Below, piece after piece: positions 44,178 through 53,325 of a DNA stretch of 62,303 bases (position 1 is its first letter; every line of letters starts with the position of its first letter). The translations under genes were made by a program, and so were the position numbers. The DNA is from Cryobacterium melibiosiphilum (GTDB lineage Bacteria > Actinomycetota > Actinomycetes > Actinomycetales > Microbacteriaceae), in assembly GCF_003602235.1 (NCBI RefSeq), contig NZ_QZVS01000086.1:1-62303 (forward strand). The letters are read 5' to 3'. Below the pieces are notes generated by a model that saw nothing but the letters and a program-made list of their open reading frames with translations, did no database searches and was not told the origin of the DNA.

Positions 44178-44588
44178 GTGACTGGATTCAACCCCAAGAG
44201 CAGGCAATCCCTGTTTGCCCTGATCGGGGAGCTGCCCGGCCAGATCAGCGACCTTGTCAAGGCCGAACTCGACGCCTTCAAGGCCGAGTTCGCCAGCAAG
44301 GCGAAAAACATCGGCCTCGGCGCGGGGCTGTTCATCGTGGCTGGCGTGTTCGCGTTCTTCGCGACCGGCGTGTTCCTGGCCCTCGCGATTATCCTGCTCG
44401 CACTCGTGCTGCCGCTGTGGCTGGCCACCCTCATCGTGCTGGTGGTGCTCCTGCTGCTCGCGGCGGTGCTCGTGCTGGTCGGGGTCAACCGGGTGAAGGC
44501 GGCGACCGCACCCGACCCGGGCGGCGTGCACGCCAGCATCCGTCACGATGTCGACGCTTTTAAGGGAGTGGGCGAATATGAAAAATAG
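44178..44588 (+). CDS. Actinobacterial Holin-X/phage-holin-like membrane protein
   Basis: 136 residues. An amphipathic N-terminus (SLFALIGELPGQISDLVKAELDAFKAEF) is followed by two long hydrophobic helices, as in PF07332 proteins. Despite the name these are chromosomal housekeeping proteins of unknown role. GGAAGGGG precedes the GTG. Its last 11 bases overlap the DUF3618 gene. Confidence 0.85.
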   Translation: MTGFNPKSRQSLFALIGELPGQISDLVKAELDAFKAEFASKAKNIGLGAGLFIVAGVFAFFATGVFLALAIILLALVLPLWLATLIVLVVLLLLAAVLVLVGVNRVKAATAPDPGGVHASIRHDVDAFKGVGEYEK

Positions 44589-44913
44589 CAAAGCGGTAAC
44601 ACGCCGCACCGACGGTGTCGACCAGGTGCAGAGCTACACGAGCGGCGACGAGTCGCACTCGAGCAAGGCCGAGCTGCGGGCGAAGTCCGTCGAAGCCCGG
44701 GCCGCGCTGGCGAGCACGCTCGACGCGATCGAGTACAAGTTCAACATTCCCAAACAGCTGCGCATCACGCGCCGTCGACTCAGCCGATCCCTGCACGAGC
44801 TCGGCGAAGAGAACGGACTGGCCCTGATCGGCATCGCCCTGACGGCCGCAACGGTCGTCGGCACGGTCGTCTGGTTCGGCGCCAACGCCATCGTCACGGC
44901 CCGCGAGAAATAG
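44578..44913 (+). CDS. DUF3618-family protein
   Basis: 111 residues: charged N-terminus, the core ARAALASTLDAIEYKFNIPKQL that defines DUF3618, and one C-terminal helix (LALIGIALTAATVVGTVVWFG). Found beside Holin-X genes in many actinobacteria; function unknown. AAGGGAG upstream supports ATG 44578. Confidence 0.85.
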   Translation: MKNSKAVTRRTDGVDQVQSYTSGDESHSSKAELRAKSVEARAALASTLDAIEYKFNIPKQLRITRRRLSRSLHELGEENGLALIGIALTAATVVGTVVWFGANAIVTAREK

Positions 44914-45013
44914 CCTGTAAAACTGCCGCGAAACAGCCCCTTTCCACCCCCGGACGGGTCGAAACGCGGCCCGTATTTTGGTGCGCGGGCCAAATCGGAG
45001 CAGACTAGGGATT

Positions 45014-45766
45014 ATGACTCACCCGGCTGCCGGAGAGGCAGTAAACACCATTCAGCCCGCCACCCCCATCGATAGCGAGACTCCCGAGGTTTCGCCGCAG
45101 GGATTCACCCTGTTCACCGTGTTACGCAAGGATCCGCGCAATCCCGACGACCTGGATGGCCGGGATGTCCCGCACGCGGTCAACGAACTTGATGATGTCA
45201 TTGCCCTCATCGAGGCGGAAGGTGTCACGGTTCGTGGCTTCTACGACGTCTCCGGCCTGAAGGCCGATGCCGACGTCATGATCTGGACCCACGCCGACAA
45301 CGCCGAGACCCTGCAGTGGGCCAACCGCGAGCTGCGCCGCAGCCGCTTGCTCAAGAGCCTGCTGCCCACGTGGAACGCCATGGGCGTGCACCGCGAAGCC
45401 GAGTTCAACAAACACCACGTGCCCGGATTCCTGCGCGGCGTCGAGCCCAAGGCCTGGCTGACCATCTACCCCTTCGTGCGCAGCTATGAGTGGTACCTGC
45501 TGCCGGAGGCCGAGCGCAGCACCATGCTCGCCGACCACGGCCGCAAGGGTGCCGCGTATAAGGGCGCCATCGCGAACACCGTGTCGTCGTTCGCCCTCGG
45601 CGACTACGAGTGGCTGCTGCCGATCGAGAGCGACGAACTCACCGAGCTCGTCGACCTCATGCGGGGCCTGCGCGACACCGAGGCCCGCCGCCACGTGCGC
45701 GAAGAGGTACCGTTCTTCACCGGCCGTCGCATCACGACCGCCGAACTGGTCGAGGTGCTGCAGTAA
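45014..45766 (+). CDS. hemQ: Coproheme decarboxylase (ChdC/HemQ)
   Basis: 250 residues. Last enzyme of the coproporphyrin-dependent heme path, converting coproheme to heme b with peroxide. WLTIYPFVRSYEWYLLP holds the catalytic Tyr152, and MLADHGRKG the heme-ligand His175, spaced as in actinobacterial homologues. CAGACT (45001-45006) ends 7 nt before the ATG, suggesting a leaderless start inside the locus. Its TAA overlaps the hemH ATG. Confidence 0.95.
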   Translation: MTHPAAGEAVNTIQPATPIDSETPEVSPQGFTLFTVLRKDPRNPDDLDGRDVPHAVNELDDVIALIEAEGVTVRGFYDVSGLKADADVMIWTHADNAETLQWANRELRRSRLLKSLLPTWNAMGVHREAEFNKHHVPGFLRGVEPKAWLTIYPFVRSYEWYLLPEAERSTMLADHGRKGAAYKGAIANTVSSFALGDYEWLLPIESDELTELVDLMRGLRDTEARRHVREEVPFFTGRRITTAELVEVLQ

Positions 45767-46890
45767 TGGCCGAGTACGACGCAATCCTGCTCGCCGGTTT
45801 CGGAGGCCCTGAGGGCCAGGACGACGTGATTCCGTTCCTCCGCAACGTCACCGGTGGCCGCGGAATCCCCGAGGCCCGCCTCGAAGAGGTCGCCACCCAC
45901 TACCGCCACTTCGGCGGCGTGAGCCCGATCAACGACCAGAACCGCGTGCTCAAGGCCGCGCTGCAGGTCGAACTCGACCGCCGCGGCATCAATCTGCCCG
46001 TGATCTGGGGCAACCGCAACTGGGCCCCGTACCTGCGCGACACGATCAGTGACGCCCACGACGCTGGCCAGGACCGCCTGCTCGCCATCGCCACGAGCGC
46101 CTACAGCTCCTACAGCGGATGCCGCCAGTACCGCGAAGACTTCGCCGCGGCACTGACCGACAAGGGACTGAACGATGTTGTGCACATCGACAAGATCCGC
46201 CAGTTTTTCGACCACCCCGGCTTCGTCACGCCCTTCATCACCGGTGTCACCCAAGGGCTGAAGGATGTCGCCGCGGCGATGCCCGGCATCGACGTCGACA
46301 CCGAGGTCGAGATCCTGTTCTCGACCCACTCGATCCCGATGACCGACGCCAACAAGAGCGGCCCCGCCGAGCGCGGGTTCGGCGAGGGTGGCGCCTACGA
46401 GGCCCAGCACCGCGCCGTCGCCCAGGTCGTCATGGACGCCTTGGTCGAGCCCGGTGATTCGACGGCTCCCCTCAAGACGCAGTGGCAGCTGGTCTATCAG
46501 TCCCGCAGCGGCCCCCCGAGCATGCCGTGGCTCGAGCCCGACATCAACGATGCGATCGCCCTGCTGCCGGCCCGGGGCATCCGTGCCGTCATCATCGTGC
46601 CGCTCGGTTTCGTGAGCGACCACATGGAGGTCATGTGGGACCTCGACAACGAGGCGATGGAGACGAGCGAGAAGTTCGGCATCCACGCCGTGCGCGTGCC
46701 GACCCCCGGAGTCTCGCCCGACTTCGTGAACGGCCTCGTCGACCTGATCGAGGAACGTCTGAACGACACCCCCGACGCCGACCGCCCGCGGGCAACGAAC
46801 CTCGGGCCGTGGTACGACGTGTGCCGCCCCGGCTGCTGTGAGAATGTGCGCCTCGGCTTCAAGCCCGCGCTCGCGGGGATGGCCCCGTGA
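45766..46890 (+). CDS. hemH: Coproporphyrin ferrochelatase (CpfC/HemH)
   Basis: 374 residues. Inserts Fe2+ into coproporphyrin III. LLAGFGGPEG N-terminus, SAYSSYSGCRQYRED, and ILFSTHSIP with the metal-handling His. Cysteines at 119, 353, 357 and 358 fit the [2Fe-2S] cluster of actinobacterial ferrochelatases. Stop-start overlaps on both sides (TAATG with hemQ, GTGA with hemC). Confidence 0.95.
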   Translation: MAEYDAILLAGFGGPEGQDDVIPFLRNVTGGRGIPEARLEEVATHYRHFGGVSPINDQNRVLKAALQVELDRRGINLPVIWGNRNWAPYLRDTISDAHDAGQDRLLAIATSAYSSYSGCRQYREDFAAALTDKGLNDVVHIDKIRQFFDHPGFVTPFITGVTQGLKDVAAAMPGIDVDTEVEILFSTHSIPMTDANKSGPAERGFGEGGAYEAQHRAVAQVVMDALVEPGDSTAPLKTQWQLVYQSRSGPPSMPWLEPDINDAIALLPARGIRAVIIVPLGFVSDHMEVMWDLDNEAMETSEKFGIHAVRVPTPGVSPDFVNGLVDLIEERLNDTPDADRPRATNLGPWYDVCRPGCCENVRLGFKPALAGMAP

Positions 46891-47840
46891 GCGTAATCCG
46901 AGTGGGCACGCGCGGAAGCGCTCTCGCCCTTGCCCAGACCCAGACCATCGCCAACCGCATCGCGGCCTCCGCGGGCGTCGAGGTCGAGATCGTGCCGATC
47001 GAGACCCACGGCGACGTCTCGACCGAGTCGCTGGCAAGCCTGGGTGGCACCGGGGTCTTCGCGAGTGCCCTGCGCGAAGCCCTCGTGCGCGGCGATTGCG
47101 ACGTCGTCGTGCACTCCCTGAAAGACCTGCCGACCGACCCTTTCCCGGGTCTCGTCATCGGGGCCACGCCCAAGCGAGCGGATGCCCGCGACGCGCTCTG
47201 CGCGCGCGCCGGCTTCACGCTCGAGTCGCTTCCCGACGGCGCCCGCGTGGGCACCGGCTCGCCGCGCCGCATGGCGCAGCTGCGCAAGGCCCGCCCCGAC
47301 CTCGAGATCGTCGACCTGCGCGGAAACATCGACACCCGCCTCGGCCGCGTCGCGGAGGGTGACCTCGATGCCGTTGTGCTCGCCGCCGCCGGCCTCGGCC
47401 GGTTGGGACGCCTCGACGACGCGTCGACCGAGCTGCTCTCGCTCTCGGACTGGCCGACCGCACCCGGGCAGGGCGCGCTCGCCCTCGAGGTACGCGACGA
47501 AAAACTCGATCGCCTGCTGCACACGGCCCTCGCCGCGATCAACCACGGCACCACCGAGGGCGCCACGACCGCCGAACGGCTGGTGCTCGCGCACCTCGAA
47601 GCCGGCTGCGCCGCCCCCATCGGGGCGACCGCGGTCATCGACGACGGACTGCTCTTTCTCACGGCGACGGTCTACAGCCCCGATGGGCTGCGGTCCGTCA
47701 CGAGTTCGCACGCCGCGACACCCGATTCCCATTCCGCGCTCCATCTCGTCGAGGCCGCGCGTGACGTGGCCGGGCGAGTCGCCACCGATCTTCTGGCCGG
47801 TGGCGCCGCCGAATTCGCACCGCTGAAGGTAAGTAAGTGA
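46887..47840 (+). CDS. hemC: Porphobilinogen deaminase (hydroxymethylbilane synthase)
   Basis: 317 residues. IRVGTRGSALALAQT N-terminus, VHSLKDLPTD, GTGSPRRMAQL and the dipyrromethane-attachment Cys241 in EAGCAAPIGA. It polymerises four porphobilinogens. GTG start overlaps hemH, and its stop overlaps hemD, both GTGA. Confidence 0.95.
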   Translation: MSVIRVGTRGSALALAQTQTIANRIAASAGVEVEIVPIETHGDVSTESLASLGGTGVFASALREALVRGDCDVVVHSLKDLPTDPFPGLVIGATPKRADARDALCARAGFTLESLPDGARVGTGSPRRMAQLRKARPDLEIVDLRGNIDTRLGRVAEGDLDAVVLAAAGLGRLGRLDDASTELLSLSDWPTAPGQGALALEVRDEKLDRLLHTALAAINHGTTEGATTAERLVLAHLEAGCAAPIGATAVIDDGLLFLTATVYSPDGLRSVTSSHAATPDSHSALHLVEAARDVAGRVATDLLAGGAAEFAPLKVSK

Positions 47841-48646
47841 CCGCTCGATTGCAGCCCAAAACCGTTCTCGCCAAGCCGCTCGCCGGCTGGAAAGTACTCG
47901 TGCCGCGCGGTGGTCCCTGGGGAGACCAGGTCGCCGCCAACCTGCGCGCCCGCGGCGCACAGCCGATCGTGGCCCCGATGATCAATTTTGCGCCCACGGA
48001 TGATGCCCCCGCCCTTGAAGCGGCCCTCGCCCGGCTTGCGGCCGGCGACTTCGACTGGATGACCGTGACCAGCGCCACCACCGTCGACGTGCTGCAGTCG
48101 CACCGCGCGGTCGTCGCCCCCGGAACCCGCATCGCCGCGGTCGGCGAGACCACCGCCGCCGCACTCATCGCGGCCGGCTACCACGTGGACATCGTGCCGA
48201 GCGAGGACAACTCGGCCCGCGGCCTGCTGCTCGAGTGGGAGACCGCCACCCAGGGCGTCATCCCGCTCCGCGTGCTGACACTGCGCAGCGAGATTGCCAA
48301 GCCGCTGCTCAGCGAGGGCCTGCGCCGCGTCGGCCACGAGGTCGAATCCGTCGTCGCCTACCGCACCGTGGGCGTGGCCGTCAGCGACACCGTGATCGCC
48401 AACGTGAAGGCCGGCCTCGTACAGGCCGTGCTCGTCACGTCCGGCAGCGTCGCTCAGCAGGTCTTCGACCAGCTCGGCCCCATTCCCGAGCAGACCCTGG
48501 TGGCCTGCATCGGCCCGCGCACCGCGAAGGACGCGCGAGCGATCGGCCTGCGCGTCGACGTGATCGCCGACGAGCGCAGCGCCGAGTCCCTCATCGAATC
48601 GCTCGTGACCGCCGCGGAGGCGCACGCGCTCGCCGACCTCAGCTAG
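47837..48646 (+). CDS. hemD: Uroporphyrinogen III synthase
   Basis: 269 residues. Low-conservation two-domain fold; KVLVPRGGPWGDQVAANLRARGA at the N-terminus, DWMTVTSATTVDVL, and a C-terminal ACIGPRTAKDARAIGLRVDVIADE motif support the call, reinforced by its place right after hemC with GTGA overlap. It cyclises hydroxymethylbilane. Confidence 0.92.
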   Translation: MTARLQPKTVLAKPLAGWKVLVPRGGPWGDQVAANLRARGAQPIVAPMINFAPTDDAPALEAALARLAAGDFDWMTVTSATTVDVLQSHRAVVAPGTRIAAVGETTAAALIAAGYHVDIVPSEDNSARGLLLEWETATQGVIPLRVLTLRSEIAKPLLSEGLRRVGHEVESVVAYRTVGVAVSDTVIANVKAGLVQAVLVTSGSVAQQVFDQLGPIPEQTLVACIGPRTAKDARAIGLRVDVIADERSAESLIESLVTAAEAHALADLS

Positions 48647-48651
48647 CAGGT

Positions 48652-48683
48652 GCGGGCATCCGCCTGTTCAAGCGGATTCCCGC
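48652..48683 (+). terminator. Hairpin after hemD
   Basis: GCGGGCATCCGC and GCGGATTCCCGC pair at 11 of 12 positions around an 8-nt loop, 5 bp after the hemD stop. The next gene has its own -10, so this may end the upstream transcript. Confidence 0.5.
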
Positions 48684-48731
48684 GAAGCCGACTGACAGCC
48701 GCGCCCCAGCCACCGGGAGTATTTTGCGGGG

Positions 48732-49325
48732 ATGACCGAGCAGCAGCCCTACCGTGTTGTGCGCGAATTCGACGATTTCGAGCTCCGCGAGTACCCCGCG
48801 CACCTGTTGGCCGAGGTCGTGACGGATGGCCCGTTCACGGACGCCGGCAACCGCGCCTTCCGACCGCTCTTCGCGTACATCAGCGGGCAAAACCAGTCCA
48901 GCCAGAAAGTCGCCATGACGGCGCCGGTGGTTCAGGCGGATGTGGCGGGTGGCTCCGAGAAGATCGCGATGACCGCACCCGTTGTTCAGCAGGCCGTGCA
49001 GAATGCGGCGGATGCGGCATCCGCTGAACGATACCGGGTCGCGTTCGTGCTGCCCGAGGGCATGACGATCGACACGGCGCCGCGCCCGACCGGCCCCGAG
49101 GTCACCCTGCGCACGGTGCCCGCGAGCACCGTGGGTGCGATCCGCTTCAGCGGCCGATGGACCGAGACCAGCTTCCAGGAGCACCTCGACCGATTGGCCG
49201 CGGCTGTCGGTGCGGCCGGGTTCACGATTGTCGGGCCACCGCGGTATGCCCGCTTCGACCCGCCGTTCAAGCCCTGGTTCCTGCGCCGCAACGAGGTGCT
49301 GCTCGACGTCGAGCCCGCCGACTGA
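48732..49325 (+). CDS. SOUL-family heme-binding protein
   Basis: 197 residues. YRVVREFDDFELREYPAHLLAEV opens as in SOUL/p22HBP proteins; QKVAMTAPVVQ occurs and is nearly repeated as EKIAMTAPVVQ, and PPFKPWFLRRNEVLLDV ends the domain. Relatives bind heme or porphyrins. Its position between hemD and hemB suggests a porphyrin-binding role in the pathway (inference). TATTTT (48720-48725) ends 6 nt before the ATG. Confidence 0.9.
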   Translation: MTEQQPYRVVREFDDFELREYPAHLLAEVVTDGPFTDAGNRAFRPLFAYISGQNQSSQKVAMTAPVVQADVAGGSEKIAMTAPVVQQAVQNAADAASAERYRVAFVLPEGMTIDTAPRPTGPEVTLRTVPASTVGAIRFSGRWTETSFQEHLDRLAAAVGAAGFTIVGPPRYARFDPPFKPWFLRRNEVLLDVEPAD

Positions 49326-49343
49326 CCGGGAGTCACACGGGGG

Positions 49344-49400
49344 TGAGGTGCGGACTTCGTGCCCTCGCGGAGCGGACGAGGGCACGAAGTCCGTGCCTCA
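49344..49400. repeat. Palindromic repeat/terminator, family copy 4
   Basis: TGAGGTGCGGACTTCGTGCC (49344-49363) plus CTC pairs at 21 of 23 positions with 49378-49400 around an 11-nt loop. It follows the SOUL gene, 49 bp before hemB. Confidence 0.7.
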
Positions 49401-49449
49401 GGGCTGGCACTCGGGACAGCCGCACAGCCGCGCGGCGTAGTCTCTGAGA

Positions 49450-50433
49450 GTGACGAATCCCGTAATTCGCCCGCGACGACTGCGCACCACACCCGCGCTG
49501 CGTCGCCTGGCGAGCGAAACCCGTGTCCACCCGTCCGAGCTGGTTCTGCCGATGTTCGTGCGGGAGGGCAGCGAGACGGTTGCGATCACCTCGATGCCCG
49601 GCGTGGTGCAGCACAGCATCGACAGCGCGCGTCGCGCGGTCGTCGAAGCGGCCGAGGCCGGCATCGGCGGGGTCATGCTCTTCGGCGTGCCCGACGTGCG
49701 CGACGCGATCGGCTCCGGCGCGACCGACCCGAACGGCATCCTGAACCTCGCCGCCCGGGCCCTCGTCGACGAGGTCGGCGGCGCCCTGACGGTGCAGACC
49801 GACCTGTGCCTCGACGAATTCACCGACCACGGCCACTGTGGTGTGCTCGCCGCCGACGGCCGCATCGACAACGATGCCACCCTCATCCGCTACCAGGACA
49901 TGGCCCTCGCCCAGGCCCGCGCCGGCTCCGACCTGCTCGGCCTGAGCGGCATGATGGACGGCCAGGTCGCCGCCGTGCGCAGCGCCCTCGACGCCGAAGG
50001 CTTCCAAGACGCCGCCGTGCTCAGCTACTCGGCCAAGTACGCCTCCGCTTTCTACGGCCCGTTCCGCGAAGCCGTGGCCAGCACCCTGGTCGGCAACCGC
50101 CGCACCTACCAGCTCGACCCCGCCAACGGCCGCGAGGGTGTGCGCGAAAGCCGCCTCGACATCGCCGAGGGCGCCGACATCGTCATGGTCAAGCCCGCCG
50201 GCAGCTACCTCGACGTGCTCGCCGCGGTCGCCGCCATGAGCGAGGTTCCCGTCTGGGCGTACCAGGTCAGCGGTGAATACGCCATGATCGAGGCCGCCGC
50301 CGCGCAGGGCTGGATCGACCGCCGCCGCGCCGTCGAAGAGTCGGTGCTCGGCATCCGTCGCGCCGGCGCCGACGCCGTGCTCACCTACTGGGCCGTCGAG
50401 CTCGCCACCTGGCTGAAAGAGGACCGCGCATGA
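49450..50433 (+). CDS. hemB: Porphobilinogen synthase (delta-aminolevulinate dehydratase)
   Basis: 327 residues. Schiff-base lysines in [17 protein letters not shown] and [14 protein letters not shown]. The metal-site segment reads [15 protein letters not shown]120, D122, C130, a mix between the three-Cys zinc site and the Asp-type magnesium site. TAGTCT (49438-49443) ends 6 nt before the GTG. The stop overlaps hemL as ATGA. Confidence 0.95.
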   Translation: MTNPVIRPRRLRTTPALRRLASETRVHPSELVLPMFVREGSETVAITSMPGVVQHSIDSARRAVVEAAEAGIGGVMLFGVPDVRDAIGSGATDPNGILNLAARALVDEVGGALTVQTDLCLDEFTDHGHCGVLAADGRIDNDATLIRYQDMALAQARAGSDLLGLSGMMDGQVAAVRSALDAEGFQDAAVLSYSAKYASAFYGPFREAVASTLVGNRRTYQLDPANGREGVRESRLDIAEGADIVMVKPAGSYLDVLAAVAAMSEVPVWAYQVSGEYAMIEAAAAQGWIDRRRAVEESVLGIRRAGADAVLTYWAVELATWLKEDRA

Positions 50434-51761
50434 CCCCCACGCTCACCCACAACGACGAACTCTTCGACCGCGCCCAGCGCTCGATTCCGGGCGGCGTGAA
50501 CTCGCCCGTGCGGGCCTTCCGCTCGGTCGGGGGCACCCCGCTGTTCCTGGTGAAGGCCCAGGGCGCCTACGTAACGGATGCCGACGGCCGCGACTACGTG
50601 GACCTCGTCAGTTCCTGGGGCCCCGCGATCCTCGGCCACGCCCACCCCGGTGTCGTCAAGGCCGTGCAGGACGCCGCCGCCCTCGGCCTGTCGTTCGGTG
50701 CGTCGACGCCCGGCGAGACCGTACTCGCCGAGCTCGTCAAGGGCCGCGTCGCTGCGGTCGAGAAGCTGCGCCTGGTCTCGACCGGCACCGAGGCGACGAT
50801 GACCGCCATCCGCCTCGCCCGCGGCTTCACCGGTCGTGAGCTGCTGATCAAGTTCGCCGGCCATTACCACGGACACTCCGACGGCCTGCTGGCCCAGGCC
50901 GGATCGGGCCTGGCGACCCTCGCCCTGCCCGGATCGGCCGGCGTCACCGCCGCGACCGCCGCGCAGACCCTCGTGCTGCCCTACAACGATCTCGCCGCCG
51001 TTCAGGCCGCCTTCGACAAGCACCCCGGCCAGATCGCCGCCGTCATCACCGAGGCCGCCGCCGCCAACATGGGCGTCGTCGCTCCCGACCCGGGCTTCAA
51101 CGCGGGCCTTGCCGCACTCGTGCACGCCGAGGGCGCGCTGCTCATCATGGACGAGGTGCTCACCGGCTTCCGCGTCAACCCCGGTGGCTACTGGGGGCTC
51201 GAGACGGAGGCCGGCGAGACCTACCGCCCCGACCTGCTCACCTACGGCAAGATCATCGGCGGTGGCCTGCCTGTGGCCGCCCTCGGCGGTCGCGCCGACG
51301 TGATGGACTACCTCGCGCCGCTCGGCCCGGTGTACCAGGCCGGAACCCTCTCGGGAAACCCGGTCGCCGTCGCCGCGGGCATCGCAACGCTGAACGCGCT
51401 CGACGCGGCCGTGTACGCGCACGTGGATGCGACATCCGCCCTGCTCTCCAACGCCGTGTCCGAAGCGTTGACGGCCGAGGGCGTGGCGCACAGCGTGCAG
51501 CGTGCCGGCAGCCTGTTCAGCTTCGTCTTCGGCCCGGAGGCGGCCGCGCAGGCGCCCCGCACCTACGCCGAGGTGCAGCGCCAGGAGGCCTTTCGCTACG
51601 GGCCGTTCTTCCACGCCATGCTCGACGCCGGGGTGTCGCTGCCGCCGTCGGTCTTCGAGGCCTGGTTCGTCTCGAACGCGCACGACGAAGAGGCCGTCGG
51701 CCGCATTCTCGAGGCTGTGCCGGGCGCCGCACGGGCCGCAGCCCGGGCCACGGCCGACTGA
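50430..51761 (+). CDS. hemL: Glutamate-1-semialdehyde 2,1-aminomutase
   Basis: 443 residues. PLP enzyme making 5-aminolevulinate from the HemA product. [22 protein letters not shown]-terminus; Lys274 in [19 protein letters not shown] binds [16 protein letters not shown] is diagnostic. Coupled to hemB by ATGA overlap. Confidence 0.95.
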   Translation: MTPTLTHNDELFDRAQRSIPGGVNSPVRAFRSVGGTPLFLVKAQGAYVTDADGRDYVDLVSSWGPAILGHAHPGVVKAVQDAAALGLSFGASTPGETVLAELVKGRVAAVEKLRLVSTGTEATMTAIRLARGFTGRELLIKFAGHYHGHSDGLLAQAGSGLATLALPGSAGVTAATAAQTLVLPYNDLAAVQAAFDKHPGQIAAVITEAAAANMGVVAPDPGFNAGLAALVHAEGALLIMDEVLTGFRVNPGGYWGLETEAGETYRPDLLTYGKIIGGGLPVAALGGRADVMDYLAPLGPVYQAGTLSGNPVAVAAGIATLNALDAAVYAHVDATSALLSNAVSEALTAEGVAHSVQRAGSLFSFVFGPEAAAQAPRTYAEVQRQEAFRYGPFFHAMLDAGVSLPPSVFEAWFVSNAHDEEAVGRILEAVPGAARAAARATAD

Positions 51762-51878
51762 TTCCCCCGGCGGTTCGCTCGTCGGAGCCCGCACCCTGCA
51801 CGACTTCCACACCCGGGTCGTTACGGCTTTGTGAGGTTCCGACGAGCGGAAAGTCGGGCGACCGGGCAGACTAGAAGA

Positions 51879-52241
51879 ATGGCTTCCCTGAGCGTGCACT
51901 CCGATCGGCTCGAGATCCGCCTGACGCGCGCCGAAAGGGCGTTATCGCGTCGCAAAGAGGACATCGTCGTCAATCGTGAGAACATCCGATCGGTGATCAT
52001 CACGGAAGATCCGTGGATCTGGCTGCGCGGCATCCGCGCCCCCGGATCGATCGTGCCGGGTGTCGTCGCGGCCGGAACCTGGTCGTTCCACGGCGGCAAG
52101 GACTTCGTCGCCATCAAGCGCCAGCGCATGGCGGTGGTCATCGACCTCGCCGACGAAGAATTCTCGAGGGTCATCCTGACCAGCCAGTACGCGCCCGACC
52201 TGATCGCCTCGTTGAAACTCGAGCCGCGCGAAACCGCGTAA
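51879..52241 (+). CDS. Conserved hypothetical protein, PH-like
   Basis: 120 residues, mainly beta strands with a C-terminal helix: RLEIRLTRAERALSRRKEDIVV, GIRAPGSIVPGVVAAGTW and the strand RMAVVIDLADEEFSRVIL. No family name is certain; a bacterial PH-like fold is a guess. CAGACT (51867-51872) ends 6 nt before the ATG, as for other leaderless genes here. Confidence 0.7.
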   Translation: MASLSVHSDRLEIRLTRAERALSRRKEDIVVNRENIRSVIITEDPWIWLRGIRAPGSIVPGVVAAGTWSFHGGKDFVAIKRQRMAVVIDLADEEFSRVILTSQYAPDLIASLKLEPRETA

Positions 52242-52252
52242 GGCAGGCCCGG

Positions 52253-53287
52253 CTAGGCGCGCACGTCGACGATGGTGCGGCCGTGGTGCTGGCCGGCCAG
52301 GATCTGCTGGGCCGCCAAGAGCGAATCGCCCAACGGTAGGGTCGTGGTCAGCCCGTCGAGCACGTCGAGGTCGAGGTCGCGGGCGAGTCGCGCCCAGGCC
52401 TGCTCGCGCAGCTCGCGTGACGCATCGACCGAGTTGATCCCGATCAGGCTCACGCCCCGCAGAATGAAGGGCATCACCGAGGTTGGCAGGTCGGCGCCCT
52501 GTGCCAGGCCGCAGGCGGCAACCACGCCGTTGGCGTGCATCTGCGCCAGGACGGATGCGAGGGAGCTGCTTCCCAGCGAATCGATCGCCCCGGCCCAACG
52601 CTGCTTCTGCAGGGGCCGTCCGGTGGTGGCGAGCACGCGGCGCTCGACGATCTCGGTCGCGCCGAGGCCGTGCAGGTAGGCGCCGAGCGCTTCGGGGCGC
52701 CCGGTGGTGGCGTGCACCTCGTAGCCGAGCCGGGCGAGCAGGCTGATGGCGATGCTGCCGACCCCGCCGGTGCCCCCGGTGACCAGCACCGGGCCGCTCG
52801 CGGGGGTCAGGCCGTTTGCGGGGGTCAGGCCGCCGTGTTCGAGGGCGAGCACCGCGAGCTGGGCCGTGAATCCGGCGGTGCCGATGGCGGCGGCCTGCAC
52901 AGCGCTCAGACTGTCGGGCAGGCGCACGAGCGCGTCGCCGGCGACCCGGGCACGCTCGGCGAGGCCGCCGTGGTGGTTCTCGCCACTGCCGGCGCCGGTC
53001 AGGATCACCCGGTCACCCGGATTCCAGCGCACGTCGGCGCTGGCCTCGACGGTGCCGACGAGGTCGACGCCGGCGATCAGCGGCCAGACCCGGGCCACGC
53101 CCGGGCGCCCCATCAGGGCGAGGGCGTCCTTGTAGTTGAGGCTGGAATACTCCACGGCGATCGTCACGTCGCCCGGCATCAGGAAACCGTCACCGACCAC
53201 GCGCAGTGCGGCGGTCTGCCGGGCGTTGCCCGCGGCATCCGTTGCCTTGTCGACGACGATGGCTCGAAATTGCGTCTCTGCACCCAT
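52253..53287 (-). CDS. MDR-family quinone oxidoreductase/acrylyl-CoA reductase-like (YhdH)
   Basis: 344 residues, NADPH-dependent zinc-free medium-chain reductase. VEYSSLNYKDALAL and PLIAGVDLVGTVE are YhdH/AcuI signatures; VLVTGGTGGVGSIAISLLARLGYEV is the Rossmann loop. A GLTPANGLTPAS duplication (residues about 170-181) is a small local repeat. TAGGCT (53300-53295) ends 7 nt before ATG 53287. Confidence 0.9.
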   Translation of the reverse strand: MGAETQFRAIVVDKATDAAGNARQTAALRVVGDGFLMPGDVTIAVEYSSLNYKDALALMGRPGVARVWPLIAGVDLVGTVEASADVRWNPGDRVILTGAGSGENHHGGLAERARVAGDALVRLPDSLSAVQAAAIGTAGFTAQLAVLALEHGGLTPANGLTPASGPVLVTGGTGGVGSIAISLLARLGYEVHATTGRPEALGAYLHGLGATEIVERRVLATTGRPLQKQRWAGAIDSLGSSSLASVLAQMHANGVVAACGLAQGADLPTSVMPFILRGVSLIGINSVDASRELREQAWARLARDLDLDVLDGLTTTLPLGDSLLAAQQILAGQHHGRTIVDVRA

Positions 53288-53325
53288 GCCCCGTAGCCTA
53301 CGGGCTGAGCCGCCTCGACAAAAGG

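Noticed and set aside
44178..44588. Prophage holin
   Set aside because: No phage genes nearby; the Holin-X family is a conserved chromosomal actinobacterial protein beside DUF3618.
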